Counted from the stretch's first letter, positions 1 through 8,849 are shown. The stretch: 64,000 bases of DNA from Acidimicrobiales bacterium (GCA_035547835.1 DASZTW010000007.1:62001-126000), one strand, 5' to 3'. Notes: generated by a model not told the origin, from the sequence alone. Program-made: numbers and translations.

Positions 1-201
1 GCGCGTGCTCGGGGGCGGCTCCACCCCGAGGGGCACGGTCGGCGCGCGCAGTGGGAAGTCGAGACGGCCGACCAGCCGGCTCAGGCTCGGACGGCTCCGG
101 GCGCTCAAGAGAGCAAGCGCGGTGCGGGCCCGGTCGACCACCTGCTTGTCGAGCGGTGCAGACGCACCGGCCGGGCGTCCACGGCGCAGCTCGTCGGCCA
201 T
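1..201 (-). CDS. N-terminal part of an unidentified protein (cut by window edge)
   Basis: An ATG at 201 opens a frame that stays open for 67 codons to the window edge. The ATG overlaps the TGA of the upstream LarA-like gene by four bases (ATGA), so it is very probably translated as the next cistron of the same operon. The visible part starts MADELRRGRPAG and is rich in Arg, Leu and Pro, with no recognisable motif, signal peptide or membrane segment. I do not assign a function. An acyltransferase would suit the lipid-like operon, but that is only a guess. Confidence 0.6.
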   Translation of the reverse strand, partial: MADELRRGRPAGASAPLDKQVVDRARTALALLSARSRPSLSRLVGRLDFPLRAPTVPLGVEPPPSTR

Positions 202-1793
202 CAGCTGACCTCGGCGACCACGAGGGGCGGGTTGTGGAAGTGGGAGATGGTCGGCGACGGACCCACGACGTCGCTCGCCATCTCGAGCGCGTCGGCCAGC
301 GTGCTGGCGGGCCGGAACCCGAGGCGCCGCACGGACCGAGCCTCGCCGCCGACGATGATCACCTGGCTCAGGTACTGCAGGGCGTGGCTGCCCCAGTACC
401 ACATGTAGAACGGGTGCACCCCGTGATACGCGTAGCTCGTGCGGTACAGGTGGCGGTACCACTCGTCTTCGGCGTAGCTCTTCTCGAACCGCTGCTCGAT
501 CTCGATCGGGTCGGTGGTCTCGGCCAGGACCTGCTCGAAGAAGTCGATGTAGCTCGGGTGGTGGACCGGGTGGAACTCCCAGGGCGTGGGGTGGGTCATG
601 ATCAACACCCCGCCCTGACGCACGAGTGGCTTGCCCCGGTACATGTTGAAGAAGTACCCGAGCCCGAGGCACATCACGAGGATCGGGTTCATCACCGAGT
701 TGACGTTGTACGGGCAGATGTAGGGCAGCCCCATGGTCAGCACGTCGGTCTGACCCTCGACGTGCACCAACTGCTCGGACCACACCTGCTCGAGCGTGCG
801 AGCGTGCACCGCGTCGACGTCGCCGGCTTGCACCGACGTGAGCGCGTAAGGCGCCCGCCAACCCTGGAAGATCTTGCGGGCAGCCTTGGCCGGCATGCGG
901 TCGAGGCCGGCCTTCATGGTCATGAAGGTCGCGCGGTCGCGCCACGTCCACTCCCATTCACGCTTCTGGAGCATCGACAGGGGGGAGTCGGTGCCGAACG
1001 TGTCGTTGTTGACCGTGGTCTCGATCTGGAAGATCTTCGGTCCGTTGCGCTTGAGCACTTCACCCATGCGCCAGTTCGAGTGGTGCAGCTCTGACTTGTG
1101 CCGATCCATGAACGAGGTGCTGTGCTGCATGGTGCGGACGTTGTGGTGGTGGCGCAGGCTCCGGTAGCTCGCCAGCCCGGTGGCCGTGCTCTTCCAGCCG
1201 CCGTCCATCGCCACCAAGTTCAGGTTGACGTATACGACGAGATCGCTTTCCGCGGCCCGACGGTTGATCTCGACTTCCTCGCCCTGGTCGGTTTCGCCGA
1301 GGAAGGCGAGGTTGTCGGCGTCCTCGGCGTCGTGGTTGTACAGGGCGCCGCGGGGCGCGAACGCGTCGTACACCCGGTCGCCGACTGCGTGGCGCAGTTC
1401 GGCCTCCGTCATGCGACGGTGCAGCGCGAGCGCGGCGATCAGGTGGACGTCGTCGACGCCCGCGGCGGCCGCCGCGTCGAGGACCGCCTCGATCACCCGC
1501 TGGCGGATGTCGGGCGCCCGCATCTGCGGCAGCGGGAGGGAGATGTCGTCGAAGCAGATCGTGAGCTTCATGCCCGGGCGGAGCAACGCCGACAGCGGCT
1601 CGGAGTCGAGTGGATGCTCGAGGGCGTGGCGGATCGCGGCGTCGGGGTCCCGGATGCCCTCGTGGGGTTCACCGGGGTAGATGACCCGGCTGCGATCGGC
1701 GGGCAGCTTCTCGAGGCGGAACTGCTCGCCGTGGTGGAACAGGATCGGCGGCGTCGACTTGTCGACCTCGAGGACGAATCCGGGGCGAGGCAT
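201..1793 (-). CDS. LarA-like (DUF2088) nickel-pincer enzyme homologue
   Basis: This 530-residue protein belongs to the lactate racemase LarA family. Visible signatures are HRRMTEAEL (His125), NHD (His154) and GGWKST (Lys201), followed by HHH (His215-217). In Lactobacillus plantarum LarA, His108, Lys184 (covalent attachment of the nickel-pincer nucleotide) and His200 (nickel ligand) are spaced 76 and 16 residues apart. His125, Lys201 and His217 here have the same spacing. The position of the second catalytic histidine (LarA His174) falls near residue 191, in YVNLNLV, which contains no histidine. It is also longer than LarA (about 425 residues). The ATG at 1793 follows a G-rich Shine-Dalgarno-like run. 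The larB, larC and larE cofactor genes are not in the window. It lies downstream of a fatty acyl reductase and an alcohol dehydrogenase, so a lipid-derived hydroxy acid is a possible substrate (inference). Confidence 0.8.
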   Translation of the reverse strand: MPRPGFVLEVDKSTPPILFHHGEQFRLEKLPADRSRVIYPGEPHEGIRDPDAAIRHALEHPLDSEPLSALLRPGMKLTICFDDISLPLPQMRAPDIRQRVIEAVLDAAAAAGVDDVHLIAALALHRRMTEAELRHAVGDRVYDAFAPRGALYNHDAEDADNLAFLGETDQGEEVEINRRAAESDLVVYVNLNLVAMDGGWKSTATGLASYRSLRHHHNVRTMQHSTSFMDRHKSELHHSNWRMGEVLKRNGPKIFQIETTVNNDTFGTDSPLSMLQKREWEWTWRDRATFMTMKAGLDRMPAKAARKIFQGWRAPYALTSVQAGDVDAVHARTLEQVWSEQLVHVEGQTDVLTMGLPYICPYNVNSVMNPILVMCLGLGYFFNMYRGKPLVRQGGVLIMTHPTPWEFHPVHHPSYIDFFEQVLAETTDPIEIEQRFEKSYAEDEWYRHLYRTSYAYHGVHPFYMWYWGSHALQYLSQVIIVGGEARSVRRLGFRPASTLADALEMASDVVGPSPTISHFHNPPLVVAEVS

Positions 1794-1884
1794 CAGCGCA
1801 CCCCCCGCCGGCAACGGGGAGCGGGGGCGGGGTGGGACCGGGACTGGGACTGGGAGTGCGGGTCGCAGATGGAGGGCACGGGCG

Positions 1885-3069
1885 TCATGGGTGTTGGCGC
1901 TCCTTTTCGGCACGCAGGTCGAAGGCGACCTTCACGGCGCCGCGCCGGCCGGCGTTGGCCGCGTGTTCGATGGCGTCGCGGTAACGGGACAGGGGATAGG
2001 TGGCCGACACGAGACGGCCGAGGTCGGCATCGCGGACCACGTCGATGGCCGTGACGAAGTCGTCGCGGGTGTACGCGTAGCAACCCCGCAAGGAGGTCTC
2101 GCGGTGCCACAGCGGAGTGAGGTCGATGCCGATGTGGCCCGGCATGCCGACGAGGATGACGTCGCGCCCGGGCGCCACGACTTGCAGGGCCTGGGCAACG
2201 GAATCGGCCGACCCGACGCAGTCGGCCACGCAGTCGACGCCACTGGTCAGTTGGCCCGCGGCGGGGTCGGACGACCCGAGCACGAACGATCCCGTGAGCG
2301 ACCGGACGGTTCGGGCCAGCTCCCCAGGGGCCACGGTGTGGTCGGCGCCCAGCTCGCCGGCGAGGCGACGCTGGTGCGGGTGTTTGGCCGTGACCACCAC
2401 CGGCCCGGCGACGTCGCCCCGGTGGCGGAGTGCCGCCACGGTGAGGAGCCCGAGCGTGCCCGAACCGAGCACCGCCACCGAACGGGCACCGGTCTCGGCG
2501 ACGGCCCGCGCGGCCCGCACGGCGCACGCGGTCGGCTCGATCATCACCGCCGCCTCGTCGGTGAGATCGTCGGGCACTGACAGAACCTGGGAGGGGTGGG
2601 CGACCAGGCGGGTGCCCCAGCCGCCGCCGGTCTCCGCGCAGAACCCGGTCTGCAGGCCGGCATCGAGGTGGCCGAACGCGAGGCGCTCACAGTGGTTGAC
2701 CCGGTCCGCCGCGCAAGCGGCACAGACCGGTGTGAGCCCGCGGGCTTCGCACGTCAGCACCGGGATCAGCACCACGCGGGAGTCGTCGTCGAGGTCGCCG
2801 ACCACCTCGTGGCCCGGCGTGAACGGGAACGAGACGATCGGTTCGAAGTAAGGCGACGACTTGCCGTCGATCGTGGCGAGGTCGCTGCCACAGATGCCTG
2901 CGAGACGGGGGCGCACGGTCACCCACTCCTCGCTCGGGAGCGCGGGAACGTCGAGATCGGTGGCCAACCGCAACGGGCCGGCGGTCGCACCGCGGCCCGG
3001 GACGATCGAGCCGGCGGCTCGTGCGGCCGCGTACCGGGCGGGTTTGCGCTCGAACTGCAGGGCCTTCAC
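1885..3069 (-). CDS. Zinc-dependent medium-chain alcohol dehydrogenase
   Basis: This 394-residue protein is a medium-chain dehydrogenase/reductase. GICGSD and TPGHE carry the catalytic-zinc ligands. The structural-zinc loop has four cysteines (TCEARGLTPVCAACAADRVNHC). A Rossmann segment, VLGSGTLGLLTVAA, binds NAD(P). The GTG start at 3069 overlaps the stop of the preceding reductase/HAD gene (GTGA), implying translational coupling. Members oxidise alcohols or reduce aldehydes. Next to a fatty acyl reductase, a long-chain alcohol or aldehyde, or a hydroxy lipid, is the likely substrate (inference). The true substrate cannot be read from the sequence. Confidence 0.88.
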   Translation of the reverse strand: MKALQFERKPARYAAARAAGSIVPGRGATAGPLRLATDLDVPALPSEEWVTVRPRLAGICGSDLATIDGKSSPYFEPIVSFPFTPGHEVVGDLDDDSRVVLIPVLTCEARGLTPVCAACAADRVNHCERLAFGHLDAGLQTGFCAETGGGWGTRLVAHPSQVLSVPDDLTDEAAVMIEPTACAVRAARAVAETGARSVAVLGSGTLGLLTVAALRHRGDVAGPVVVTAKHPHQRRLAGELGADHTVAPGELARTVRSLTGSFVLGSSDPAAGQLTSGVDCVADCVGSADSVAQALQVVAPGRDVILVGMPGHIGIDLTPLWHRETSLRGCYAYTRDDFVTAIDVVRDADLGRLVSATYPLSRYRDAIEHAANAGRRGAVKVAFDLRAEKERQHP

Positions 3070-5606
3070 GACGCACCTCGAGCCCGGCGCCCTGCGGCGG
3101 AGGTGCGCGCGCTGCCGCCGCCCGATCGTGCGGCGCGGGCCGTGCGTCGAGTGTGACCGGCCGCCTTCTCGAGCAGCGGGGTCCCGATGGCGGCCGTGAG
3201 GCGGCTGAGAAAGTCGTCGGCCTCGTGCTCGCCGCGTCGGGCGAGCGGCAACGCCGGTGCCGGACCGCCAGGCGTACGGCTCCACTGCTCGACCAACCAC
3301 CCGCGCTTGCGGGCGATCGCGGACAACCGCGTCTCGGGGTTCACGGCCACGGGGAACCCGACTGCGTCGAGCATGGGGAGGTCGCTGGCGGAGTCGGCGT
3401 AGGCCACTGCTTCTCGCAGCGACAGCCCTTCGGCGTCGGCGTAGTCGAAGAGCACTTGCGCCCGGCTCTCGCCAGTGGGTGGCGCGTCGGTGACCCGACC
3501 GGTGTAGCGCTCCACCCCGTCGCGCTCCTCGGTCGACATCCGAGCGCACACGATGTCGTCGAACAGCGGGCGCAACGGGGCGACCACGAAGTCGAGTGCG
3601 CCGGTGATCAGCACGGTGCGGTGGCCCAGGGCCCGGTGCTCGCGCACGCGGCGGATGCCGGCCGGGAAGGCCTTGGTGAGGATGAGCTGGTTGAACAGTT
3701 CGACCGAGTCGACGGCGAGCTGGTCGACCGGCGCGTCCTCGTAGCGACGGTAGAAGTGGCGCAGGAAGTCGGAGCGGTCACGCCGGTCGAGCTTCAACAA
3801 GCCGGGCGCATCGGCGATCAGCTTCGCCGCGAACGTCCGCTTGTCACCGGGGTCGAGATGACGGCTCGCCAACCACGCGTAGCTGGTGACGACGTTCGAC
3901 GCGATCAAGGTGTTCTCGAGGTCGAACGCGGCCAGGTGGCGCTCGGGGGACAGCACTTGGCGCCGCAACCGCTCAGGTCGGCTCTCGCCTTTCGCCCGGT
4001 GGGCGGTGGTCCGCACCCGCGAGTGCTCCACGACCGACGGCAAGTGGATCTCACGCGCGTAGTGGTCCCAGTCGATCACCCGTGGGTCGAAGCAGAACGC
4101 GGCCTGGTCGTCGGCCGGCAACTGGTCCCACAACCCGAGCAGCCGGTCTACGCCGTACAGCGCCTCGCACTCGGTGTACGCGCCGTACAGCTCGACGTAG
4201 GCCAGGGCTCGTGCGGCGAGGTCCTTGCGCTCCTCGATGCGCGCCGACCATTCAGCTTGGCGACCCCGCAACGGCAGCGCATGGAGCAGCTTCTCGGCTC
4301 GCTCCATCAGGTCGTGGCCTCGCTGGAGCTGCGCTTGGACCTGCCCGCGGCCCGGGAAGCTCCACTCGCCGACCACGATCGGTTGGCCGTTGCTGTCGTA
4401 CACGGGGTTCTCGGTGAACCAGTTGCGCACCAGGTCGAACAGCCGCTGGTAGCCGAGCGGGTTCGCGGTGCCCGACGCCACTTGGTAGATCGACGGGTGC
4501 GGCAGTTGGGGCTCGGGGCCTTTCGCCGCGACGCCGATGATCGCGGCGACCACCAGATCGACCGGGATCACGTCGACCACGCCCTCGGGAATGCCGGGGA
4601 ACTCCTTCAGCAGTCCCCGGGCGTACGAGACGATGACCGGCTCGGCCATGCGGAAGCCGCGGATCCAGCCGGGCCGCGGCTCGGCCCACGACGACTCGAT
4701 GATCGATGGGCGGACGGTGCTGACCGGGATGTCGCCCCGGTTCTCGGCCAGCGCAACTTCGCCGAGCGCCTTGGTGTACGCGTACGCGTCGGGCCAGCCG
4801 ACCGACGCCGCACGGACCCTTCCCGCCTCGACCATCTCGGCGCGGACCCACGCCGTGCGGAGCTGCTCGCTCTTGTCGGCCAGCAACGGTGCCCCGGCCG
4901 CGCCCAGCTCGCGGCGAGCTTCGGCCATGAACTCCTTGAGCTTGTCGGGGGTGCGGCTGGCGGCTTCGCGGTCCGCCCGCACGCGCCGGGCTGCATCGAC
5001 TTCCTTGCGCCAGTCGAGGTCGACCCAGAACGGGCTGGCGTTGACCATCGCCTCGGGCGCGGCGCCGCGCCGGTTACCAGCCACGTAACAGGTGGAGACA
5101 GCGATGAGGTGCGGCGCGACGGCGAGGTCATGGAGCGTCTGGGCGATCCGCGTAGGGCCGAGGAGGTTGACTTCGATCGCGCTGTCGAGCGGCGCATCGA
5201 ACGACACGGTGGCGGCCGAGTGCACGACGATGTCGCAGCTCGCCAAGAGCTCGCGGCCGCGGTCGTCGAGACCGAGCCCGTCGCTGCCGACGTCGCCGGC
5301 CACGACCTGCACCCGGCGTGCCACCAACTCGTCGAAGGCCTTCGCACCCCCCACCTCGTCGCGCGCGCGGTCGAAGCAGTCGTTGCGGAAGATCTCGCGT
5401 CTGGCCCGCTGGTCGACCGTCCGCATCCGGCCGGGTCGCACCAACAGCGCGATCTCGCAGTCGGGCACCGAGCGCAGCAGCCGCTCCACGAGCGCGGTTC
5501 CGAGGAACCCGGTGGCGCCCGTGATGAACAAGCGCTTGCCGGCCAGCGATCCGTTGATCGAGAGCGGCGCGGCCACGGCGGAAGGTGCGGCGTCGGGGTC
5601 CGTCAT
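3066..5606 (-). CDS. Fatty acyl-CoA reductase / HAD-IB fusion protein
   Basis: This is an 846-residue two-part protein. The N-terminal half is an extended SDR of the fatty acyl-CoA reductase / thioester reductase type. It has the NAD(P) motif GATGFLG (about residues 29-35), the segments VHSAATVSFD and VSTCYVAGN, and the catalytic pair in YAYTKALGE. Such enzymes reduce acyl thioesters to fatty aldehydes or alcohols. The C-terminal third is a HAD-IB phosphatase-like domain: FDLENTLI (motif I), LITGALDF (motif II) and YADSASDLPML (motif IV). Motif I reads DLENT instead of the usual DxDGT, and the motif III lysine seems replaced by Arg (GESRAQ), so phosphatase activity is uncertain. It is the first gene of a four-gene operon, and its promoter region carries an 18-bp palindrome shared with a divergent TetR gene. 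Confidence 0.85.
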   Translation of the reverse strand: MTDPDAAPSAVAAPLSINGSLAGKRLFITGATGFLGTALVERLLRSVPDCEIALLVRPGRMRTVDQRARREIFRNDCFDRARDEVGGAKAFDELVARRVQVVAGDVGSDGLGLDDRGRELLASCDIVVHSAATVSFDAPLDSAIEVNLLGPTRIAQTLHDLAVAPHLIAVSTCYVAGNRRGAAPEAMVNASPFWVDLDWRKEVDAARRVRADREAASRTPDKLKEFMAEARRELGAAGAPLLADKSEQLRTAWVRAEMVEAGRVRAASVGWPDAYAYTKALGEVALAENRGDIPVSTVRPSIIESSWAEPRPGWIRGFRMAEPVIVSYARGLLKEFPGIPEGVVDVIPVDLVVAAIIGVAAKGPEPQLPHPSIYQVASGTANPLGYQRLFDLVRNWFTENPVYDSNGQPIVVGEWSFPGRGQVQAQLQRGHDLMERAEKLLHALPLRGRQAEWSARIEERKDLAARALAYVELYGAYTECEALYGVDRLLGLWDQLPADDQAAFCFDPRVIDWDHYAREIHLPSVVEHSRVRTTAHRAKGESRPERLRRQVLSPERHLAAFDLENTLIASNVVTSYAWLASRHLDPGDKRTFAAKLIADAPGLLKLDRRDRSDFLRHFYRRYEDAPVDQLAVDSVELFNQLILTKAFPAGIRRVREHRALGHRTVLITGALDFVVAPLRPLFDDIVCARMSTEERDGVERYTGRVTDAPPTGESRAQVLFDYADAEGLSLREAVAYADSASDLPMLDAVGFPVAVNPETRLSAIARKRGWLVEQWSRTPGGPAPALPLARRGEHEADDFLSRLTAAIGTPLLEKAAGHTRRTARAARSGGGSARTSAAGRRARGAS

Positions 5607-5637
5607 CGGGGCATCACCGCGCGCACGGTAGCACGTC

Positions 5638-5655
5638 CTCTACCATTTGGTAGAG
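5638..5655. promoter_or_regulatory. Perfect palindrome, probable TetR operator
   Basis: The 18-bp inverted repeat CTCTACCATTTGGTAGAG has 8-bp perfect arms around TT. It lies in the 49-bp gap between the divergent reductase operon (start 5606) and the TetR gene (ATG 5656) and directly abuts the latter. This placement is typical of an autoregulated TetR repressor that also controls its neighbour. Confidence 0.7.
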
Positions 5656-6318
5656 ATGGTGGCTGTGGATCGAACGAACGGCGAGGCGAACGACGAGCCG
5701 AGCACCGCGGAGCGGGTGCTCGACGCGGCGCTGTCGAGCTTCGCGGCCAGAGGCTTCAACGGCACCTCGCTCGACGACCTCGCGGCCGACCTCGGGATCC
5801 GCAAGCAGACGATCCTCTACTACCACCGCACCAAGGATGCGCTGCTCGACGCCGTGGTCGACCGCGTGGTCAACCAGCTCGTCGACGCGTTCGATCAGGC
5901 CATCGCGGCAGGTCCTGCCGATCCCGATGGCCGGGTGACCGTGGTGGTCGACACGATCTTCCGGCTCGGGAGCCGCCGGCCCGAAGTCCTGGCGCTGTTG
6001 TGGCAAGTGGCGCGCCTGGGCGACCCCGCCGCCGGTCGACTCGCGGTGCGGGTCGAGCCGGTGTTCGAGCACCTCGTCGCCTACCTCGCCGGGCCGGCTC
6101 CTGCGGCTGGTGGCCGTGCACGTGGCGGACGGTCGGTCGCAGAGGAGAGCGCTGCGGTGCGCCGGTCGGTGCTGGCCGCGAGCGCACGGGTGCTCGCGTT
6201 GGCAATGGAATCGGAGCTGCGGCGCCAGCTCGGCATCGCACCCGACCTGGCGTGGCTGCGCCGTCGTCGCGCCGACCTCATCGACGAGCTCACCACTCGA
6301 TCGGGCCGATCTGCGTGA
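5656..6318 (+). CDS. TetR/AcrR-family transcriptional regulator
   Basis: This 220-residue regulator has a classical N-terminal TetR helix-turn-helix (ERVLDAALSSFAARGFNG, then LDDLAADLGIRKQTILYYHRTKDALLDAV) and a variable C-terminal ligand domain. The ATG at 5656 starts immediately after the palindrome. A TTG at 5647 and GTGs at 5659 and 5665 are in-frame alternatives, and no clear Shine-Dalgarno supports any one. It is divergent from the fatty acyl reductase/HAD operon and probably represses both itself and that operon. A fatty acyl or alcohol-type effector is plausible but not shown. It converges with ddl, 27 bp stop to stop. Confidence 0.88.
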   Translation: MVAVDRTNGEANDEPSTAERVLDAALSSFAARGFNGTSLDDLAADLGIRKQTILYYHRTKDALLDAVVDRVVNQLVDAFDQAIAAGPADPDGRVTVVVDTIFRLGSRRPEVLALLWQVARLGDPAAGRLAVRVEPVFEHLVAYLAGPAPAAGGRARGGRSVAEESAAVRRSVLAASARVLALAMESELRRQLGIAPDLAWLRRRRADLIDELTTRSGRSA

Positions 6319-6345
6319 CTCGTCGGCGCGCCCGCGCGGGCCACC

Positions 6346-7437
6346 TCAGCGCTTGGTCGAGAAGTGGGAGCGTCGTTCGTGGCGGGCGAGCGCGAGCCCG
6401 ACCAGGCGGTCGATGAGCTCCGCGTACGGCACGCCCGTGGCTTCCCACAGCTTGGGGTACATCGACTGAGGTGTGAAGCCGGGGATCGTGTTGATCTCGT
6501 TCAGCAGCCAGCCGCGCCCGTCTGCTTCGTAGAAGAAGTCGACGCGGGCCATGCCGCTTGCCCGCAACGAGACGAAGGCGCGGACCGCGAGGGCGCGCAC
6601 TTCGTCGGCCGCGGCGTCCGGGAGCTCGGCCGGGATGCGCAGCTGTGCGCGGTCGTGCAGGTACTTGTCGTCGTAGTCGTAGAACTCGGCGCCCGGCACG
6701 ATCTCACCGGGCACCGACGCTTGCGGATCCAGGTCACCGAGCACGCCGACCTCGATCTCGCGCCCGGCGACGGCTTCTTCGATGACGAGGACTTCGTCGT
6801 AGCTCAACGCCGAGTCGATGGCCGTGGCGAGCTCCGCAGCGTCGTGCGCCTTGCTGATCCCCACTGACGACCCGAGGTTCGCCGGTTTGACGAACAGCGG
6901 GAACCCGAGCTCGGCGGCCGCTCGGACGGCCAAGTCGGCGGGGTTCCCGTGACTGCCCCCTGCCCGGTACTCGATCCAGCGACACTGCGGAAGGCCAGCC
7001 TGGGCGGCCACGACCTTGGCCATCGCCTTGTCCATGCCGACGGCGGAGCCGAGGACACCGGTGCCCACGTACGGCACGTCGGCGAGCTCGAGGAGCCCTT
7101 GTACCGTGCCGTCCTCGCCGTGCGGGCCGTGCAGCAACGGCAACACGACCACTGGCAGGTCCGGGTCGGGGGAGCGCAGCGCCGGGATCGGGTCGACATC
7201 GGTTCCGGCCGGCTCGAGGCGGTCGGGGAGCGCGGCCGTGCCCTCCCCGAGCGTCGCGGCCGCGTCGTCGTCTCGCACCCACGTGCCGTCGCGCGTGATG
7301 CCGATCGGAGCGAGGTCGTAGCGGTCGCGATCGGCGGCGGCCAGGACGTGCGCGGCGGTCACGCACGACACCTCGTGCTCGGCCGAGACCCCGCCGAACA
7401 GCACGACGAGACGGACTCGGCGGGGGAGCTCAGGCAT
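6346..7437 (-). CDS. ddl: D-alanine--D-alanine ligase
   Basis: This 363-residue cytoplasmic ATP-grasp enzyme joins two D-alanines for the peptidoglycan stem peptide. Diagnostic segments are LFGGVSAEHEVSCVTA near the N-terminus, LHGPHGEDGTVQGLLE, GMDKAMAK, the ATP-grasp FVKPANLGSSVGISK, and a C-terminal magnesium site in INTIPGFT with the preceding ARVDFF. The ATG at 7437 gives MPELPRRVRLVVLFGG, which suits the family. It is divergent from murF, whose product adds the dipeptide made here, with about 70 bp of shared upstream DNA that may hold both promoters. Confidence 0.95.
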   Translation of the reverse strand: MPELPRRVRLVVLFGGVSAEHEVSCVTAAHVLAAADRDRYDLAPIGITRDGTWVRDDDAAATLGEGTAALPDRLEPAGTDVDPIPALRSPDPDLPVVVLPLLHGPHGEDGTVQGLLELADVPYVGTGVLGSAVGMDKAMAKVVAAQAGLPQCRWIEYRAGGSHGNPADLAVRAAAELGFPLFVKPANLGSSVGISKAHDAAELATAIDSALSYDEVLVIEEAVAGREIEVGVLGDLDPQASVPGEIVPGAEFYDYDDKYLHDRAQLRIPAELPDAAADEVRALAVRAFVSLRASGMARVDFFYEADGRGWLLNEINTIPGFTPQSMYPKLWEATGVPYAELIDRLVGLALARHERRSHFSTKR

Positions 7438-7508
7438 GGGGAAAGTGTAGGGAGGGTCGCAGCGCCGGCCGGGCATGCAAGGCCGACCGGAGGTGCGGCG
7501 GTACCGTT

Positions 7509-8849
7509 GTGCGGGTGCGGTTCACGACCGAGGAGCTGGCGTCGGCGACGGGCGGGCGGGTCCACGGGCGATCTGCCGAGGTGGACGGCGTCTCGATCGA
7601 TTCCCGCACCGTGCAGGCGGGCCAGCTGTTCGTGCCGATCGTCGCCGACCGCGACGGCCACGAGTTCTTGGTCCCAGCGGTCGCCAACGGCGCCACCGCG
7701 GTGCTCACCTCGCGCCCGGCGTCCGACCTCGGCGACACCGGCGACGCAACGGCGATCGAGGTTTCCGACACGTCGGCGGCGTTGCTCGACATCGGGCGTG
7801 CGGCCCGCGACCGGCTGCCGGAGCGCGTCGTCGGGGTGACCGGATCGGTTGGCAAGACCTCGACCAAGGACCTGCTGGCGGCCGTCTTGTCGTCGACGAT
7901 GGTCACCGCCGCCAGCGAACGATCCTTCAACAACGAGCTCGGGCTCCCCATCACGCTGTCCGGTGCGCGCCCCGACACCGAGGCCGTCGTGGTCGAGATG
8001 GGCGCCCGGTGCGAGGGCCACATCGCGCTGCTGTGCGAGATCGCCCGGCCGACCGTTGGTGTCGTGACCCGGGTCGACGGCGTGCACTTGGAGATGTTCG
8101 GCGACCTCGAAGCGGTGGCGAGGGCCAAAGGCGAGCTCGTAGAGGCGCTCCCCGCCGGCGGGCTTGCCGTGCTCAACGCCGATCAGGACGCGGTGGCCGG
8201 CATGGCCAAGCGCACCGAAGCCGACGTCCTCACGTTCGGTGTGCACGGCGGCGCGGATGTCGTGGCCGAGGACGTCCAGCTCGACGCCGGCCTCCGGGCG
8301 CGCTTCGCCTTGCGCACGCCGTGGGGGAGCGCGCCAGTGGTCCTCGCGGTGCGCGGCGCGCACCAGGTGGCCAACGCGCTGGCCGCGGCGGCCGCGGCGA
8401 TCCCGTCGGGCGTACCTCTCGAATCCGTGGCGTCGGCGCTCGGCCGCGCCGGCATCTCGGGTCTGCGGATGCAGCTCGAGCGGACTCCGTCGGGTGCAGC
8501 CGTGCTCAACGACTCCTACAACGCCAACCCCACCTCGATGGCCGCCGCCCTCGATGCGCTCGCCGAACTGCCCGGTCCTCGGCGCACCGCCGTCCTCGGC
8601 GTGATGGCCGAGCTCGGTCCCGACGCCGCACAGGCCCACCGCAGCATCGGGGTGCGGGCGGCAACGCTGGGCATCCGTCTCGTGGCGGTCGGCGCACCCG
8701 ACTACGGCCCCGACGCGACCCACGTGGGCACGGTCGACGAAGCCGTCGAGGCCGTCGGTCCGATCCGCGAAGGCGACGCGGTCCTGGTCAAGGGCAGCCG
8801 TGTGGCCGCGCTCGAACGGGTGGCGGCCGCGCTGGTCACCGGGAGCTGA
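7509..8849 (+). CDS. murF: UDP-N-acetylmuramoyl-tripeptide--D-alanyl-D-alanine ligase
   Basis: This 446-residue Mur ligase adds D-Ala-D-Ala to the UDP-MurNAc tripeptide in the cytoplasm. The substrate-binding domain includes VSIDSRTVQAGQLFVP. The ATP site is GVTGSVGKTSTKDLL. SERSFNNELGLPITL and VVVEMGAR follow, then the C-terminal NDSYNANPTSMAAALDAL typical of MurF. GTG at 7509 and GTG at 7515 are both possible starts, and neither has an obvious Shine-Dalgarno. It is divergent from ddl, the gene for the enzyme that supplies its dipeptide substrate. It converges with the flavoprotein gene that ends at 8907. Confidence 0.95.
   Translation: MRVRFTTEELASATGGRVHGRSAEVDGVSIDSRTVQAGQLFVPIVADRDGHEFLVPAVANGATAVLTSRPASDLGDTGDATAIEVSDTSAALLDIGRAARDRLPERVVGVTGSVGKTSTKDLLAAVLSSTMVTAASERSFNNELGLPITLSGARPDTEAVVVEMGARCEGHIALLCEIARPTVGVVTRVDGVHLEMFGDLEAVARAKGELVEALPAGGLAVLNADQDAVAGMAKRTEADVLTFGVHGGADVVAEDVQLDAGLRARFALRTPWGSAPVVLAVRGAHQVANALAAAAAAIPSGVPLESVASALGRAGISGLRMQLERTPSGAAVLNDSYNANPTSMAAALDALAELPGPRRTAVLGVMAELGPDAAQAHRSIGVRAATLGIRLVAVGAPDYGPDATHVGTVDEAVEAVGPIREGDAVLVKGSRVAALERVAAALVTGS

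Noticed and set aside
3021-6416. Plus-strand frame of over 1,100 codons running antisense to the reductase/HAD gene
   Set aside because: A mirror frame caused by GC-rich third positions. The minus strand has full domain motifs, while the plus frame is Arg/Gly/His-rich with none.
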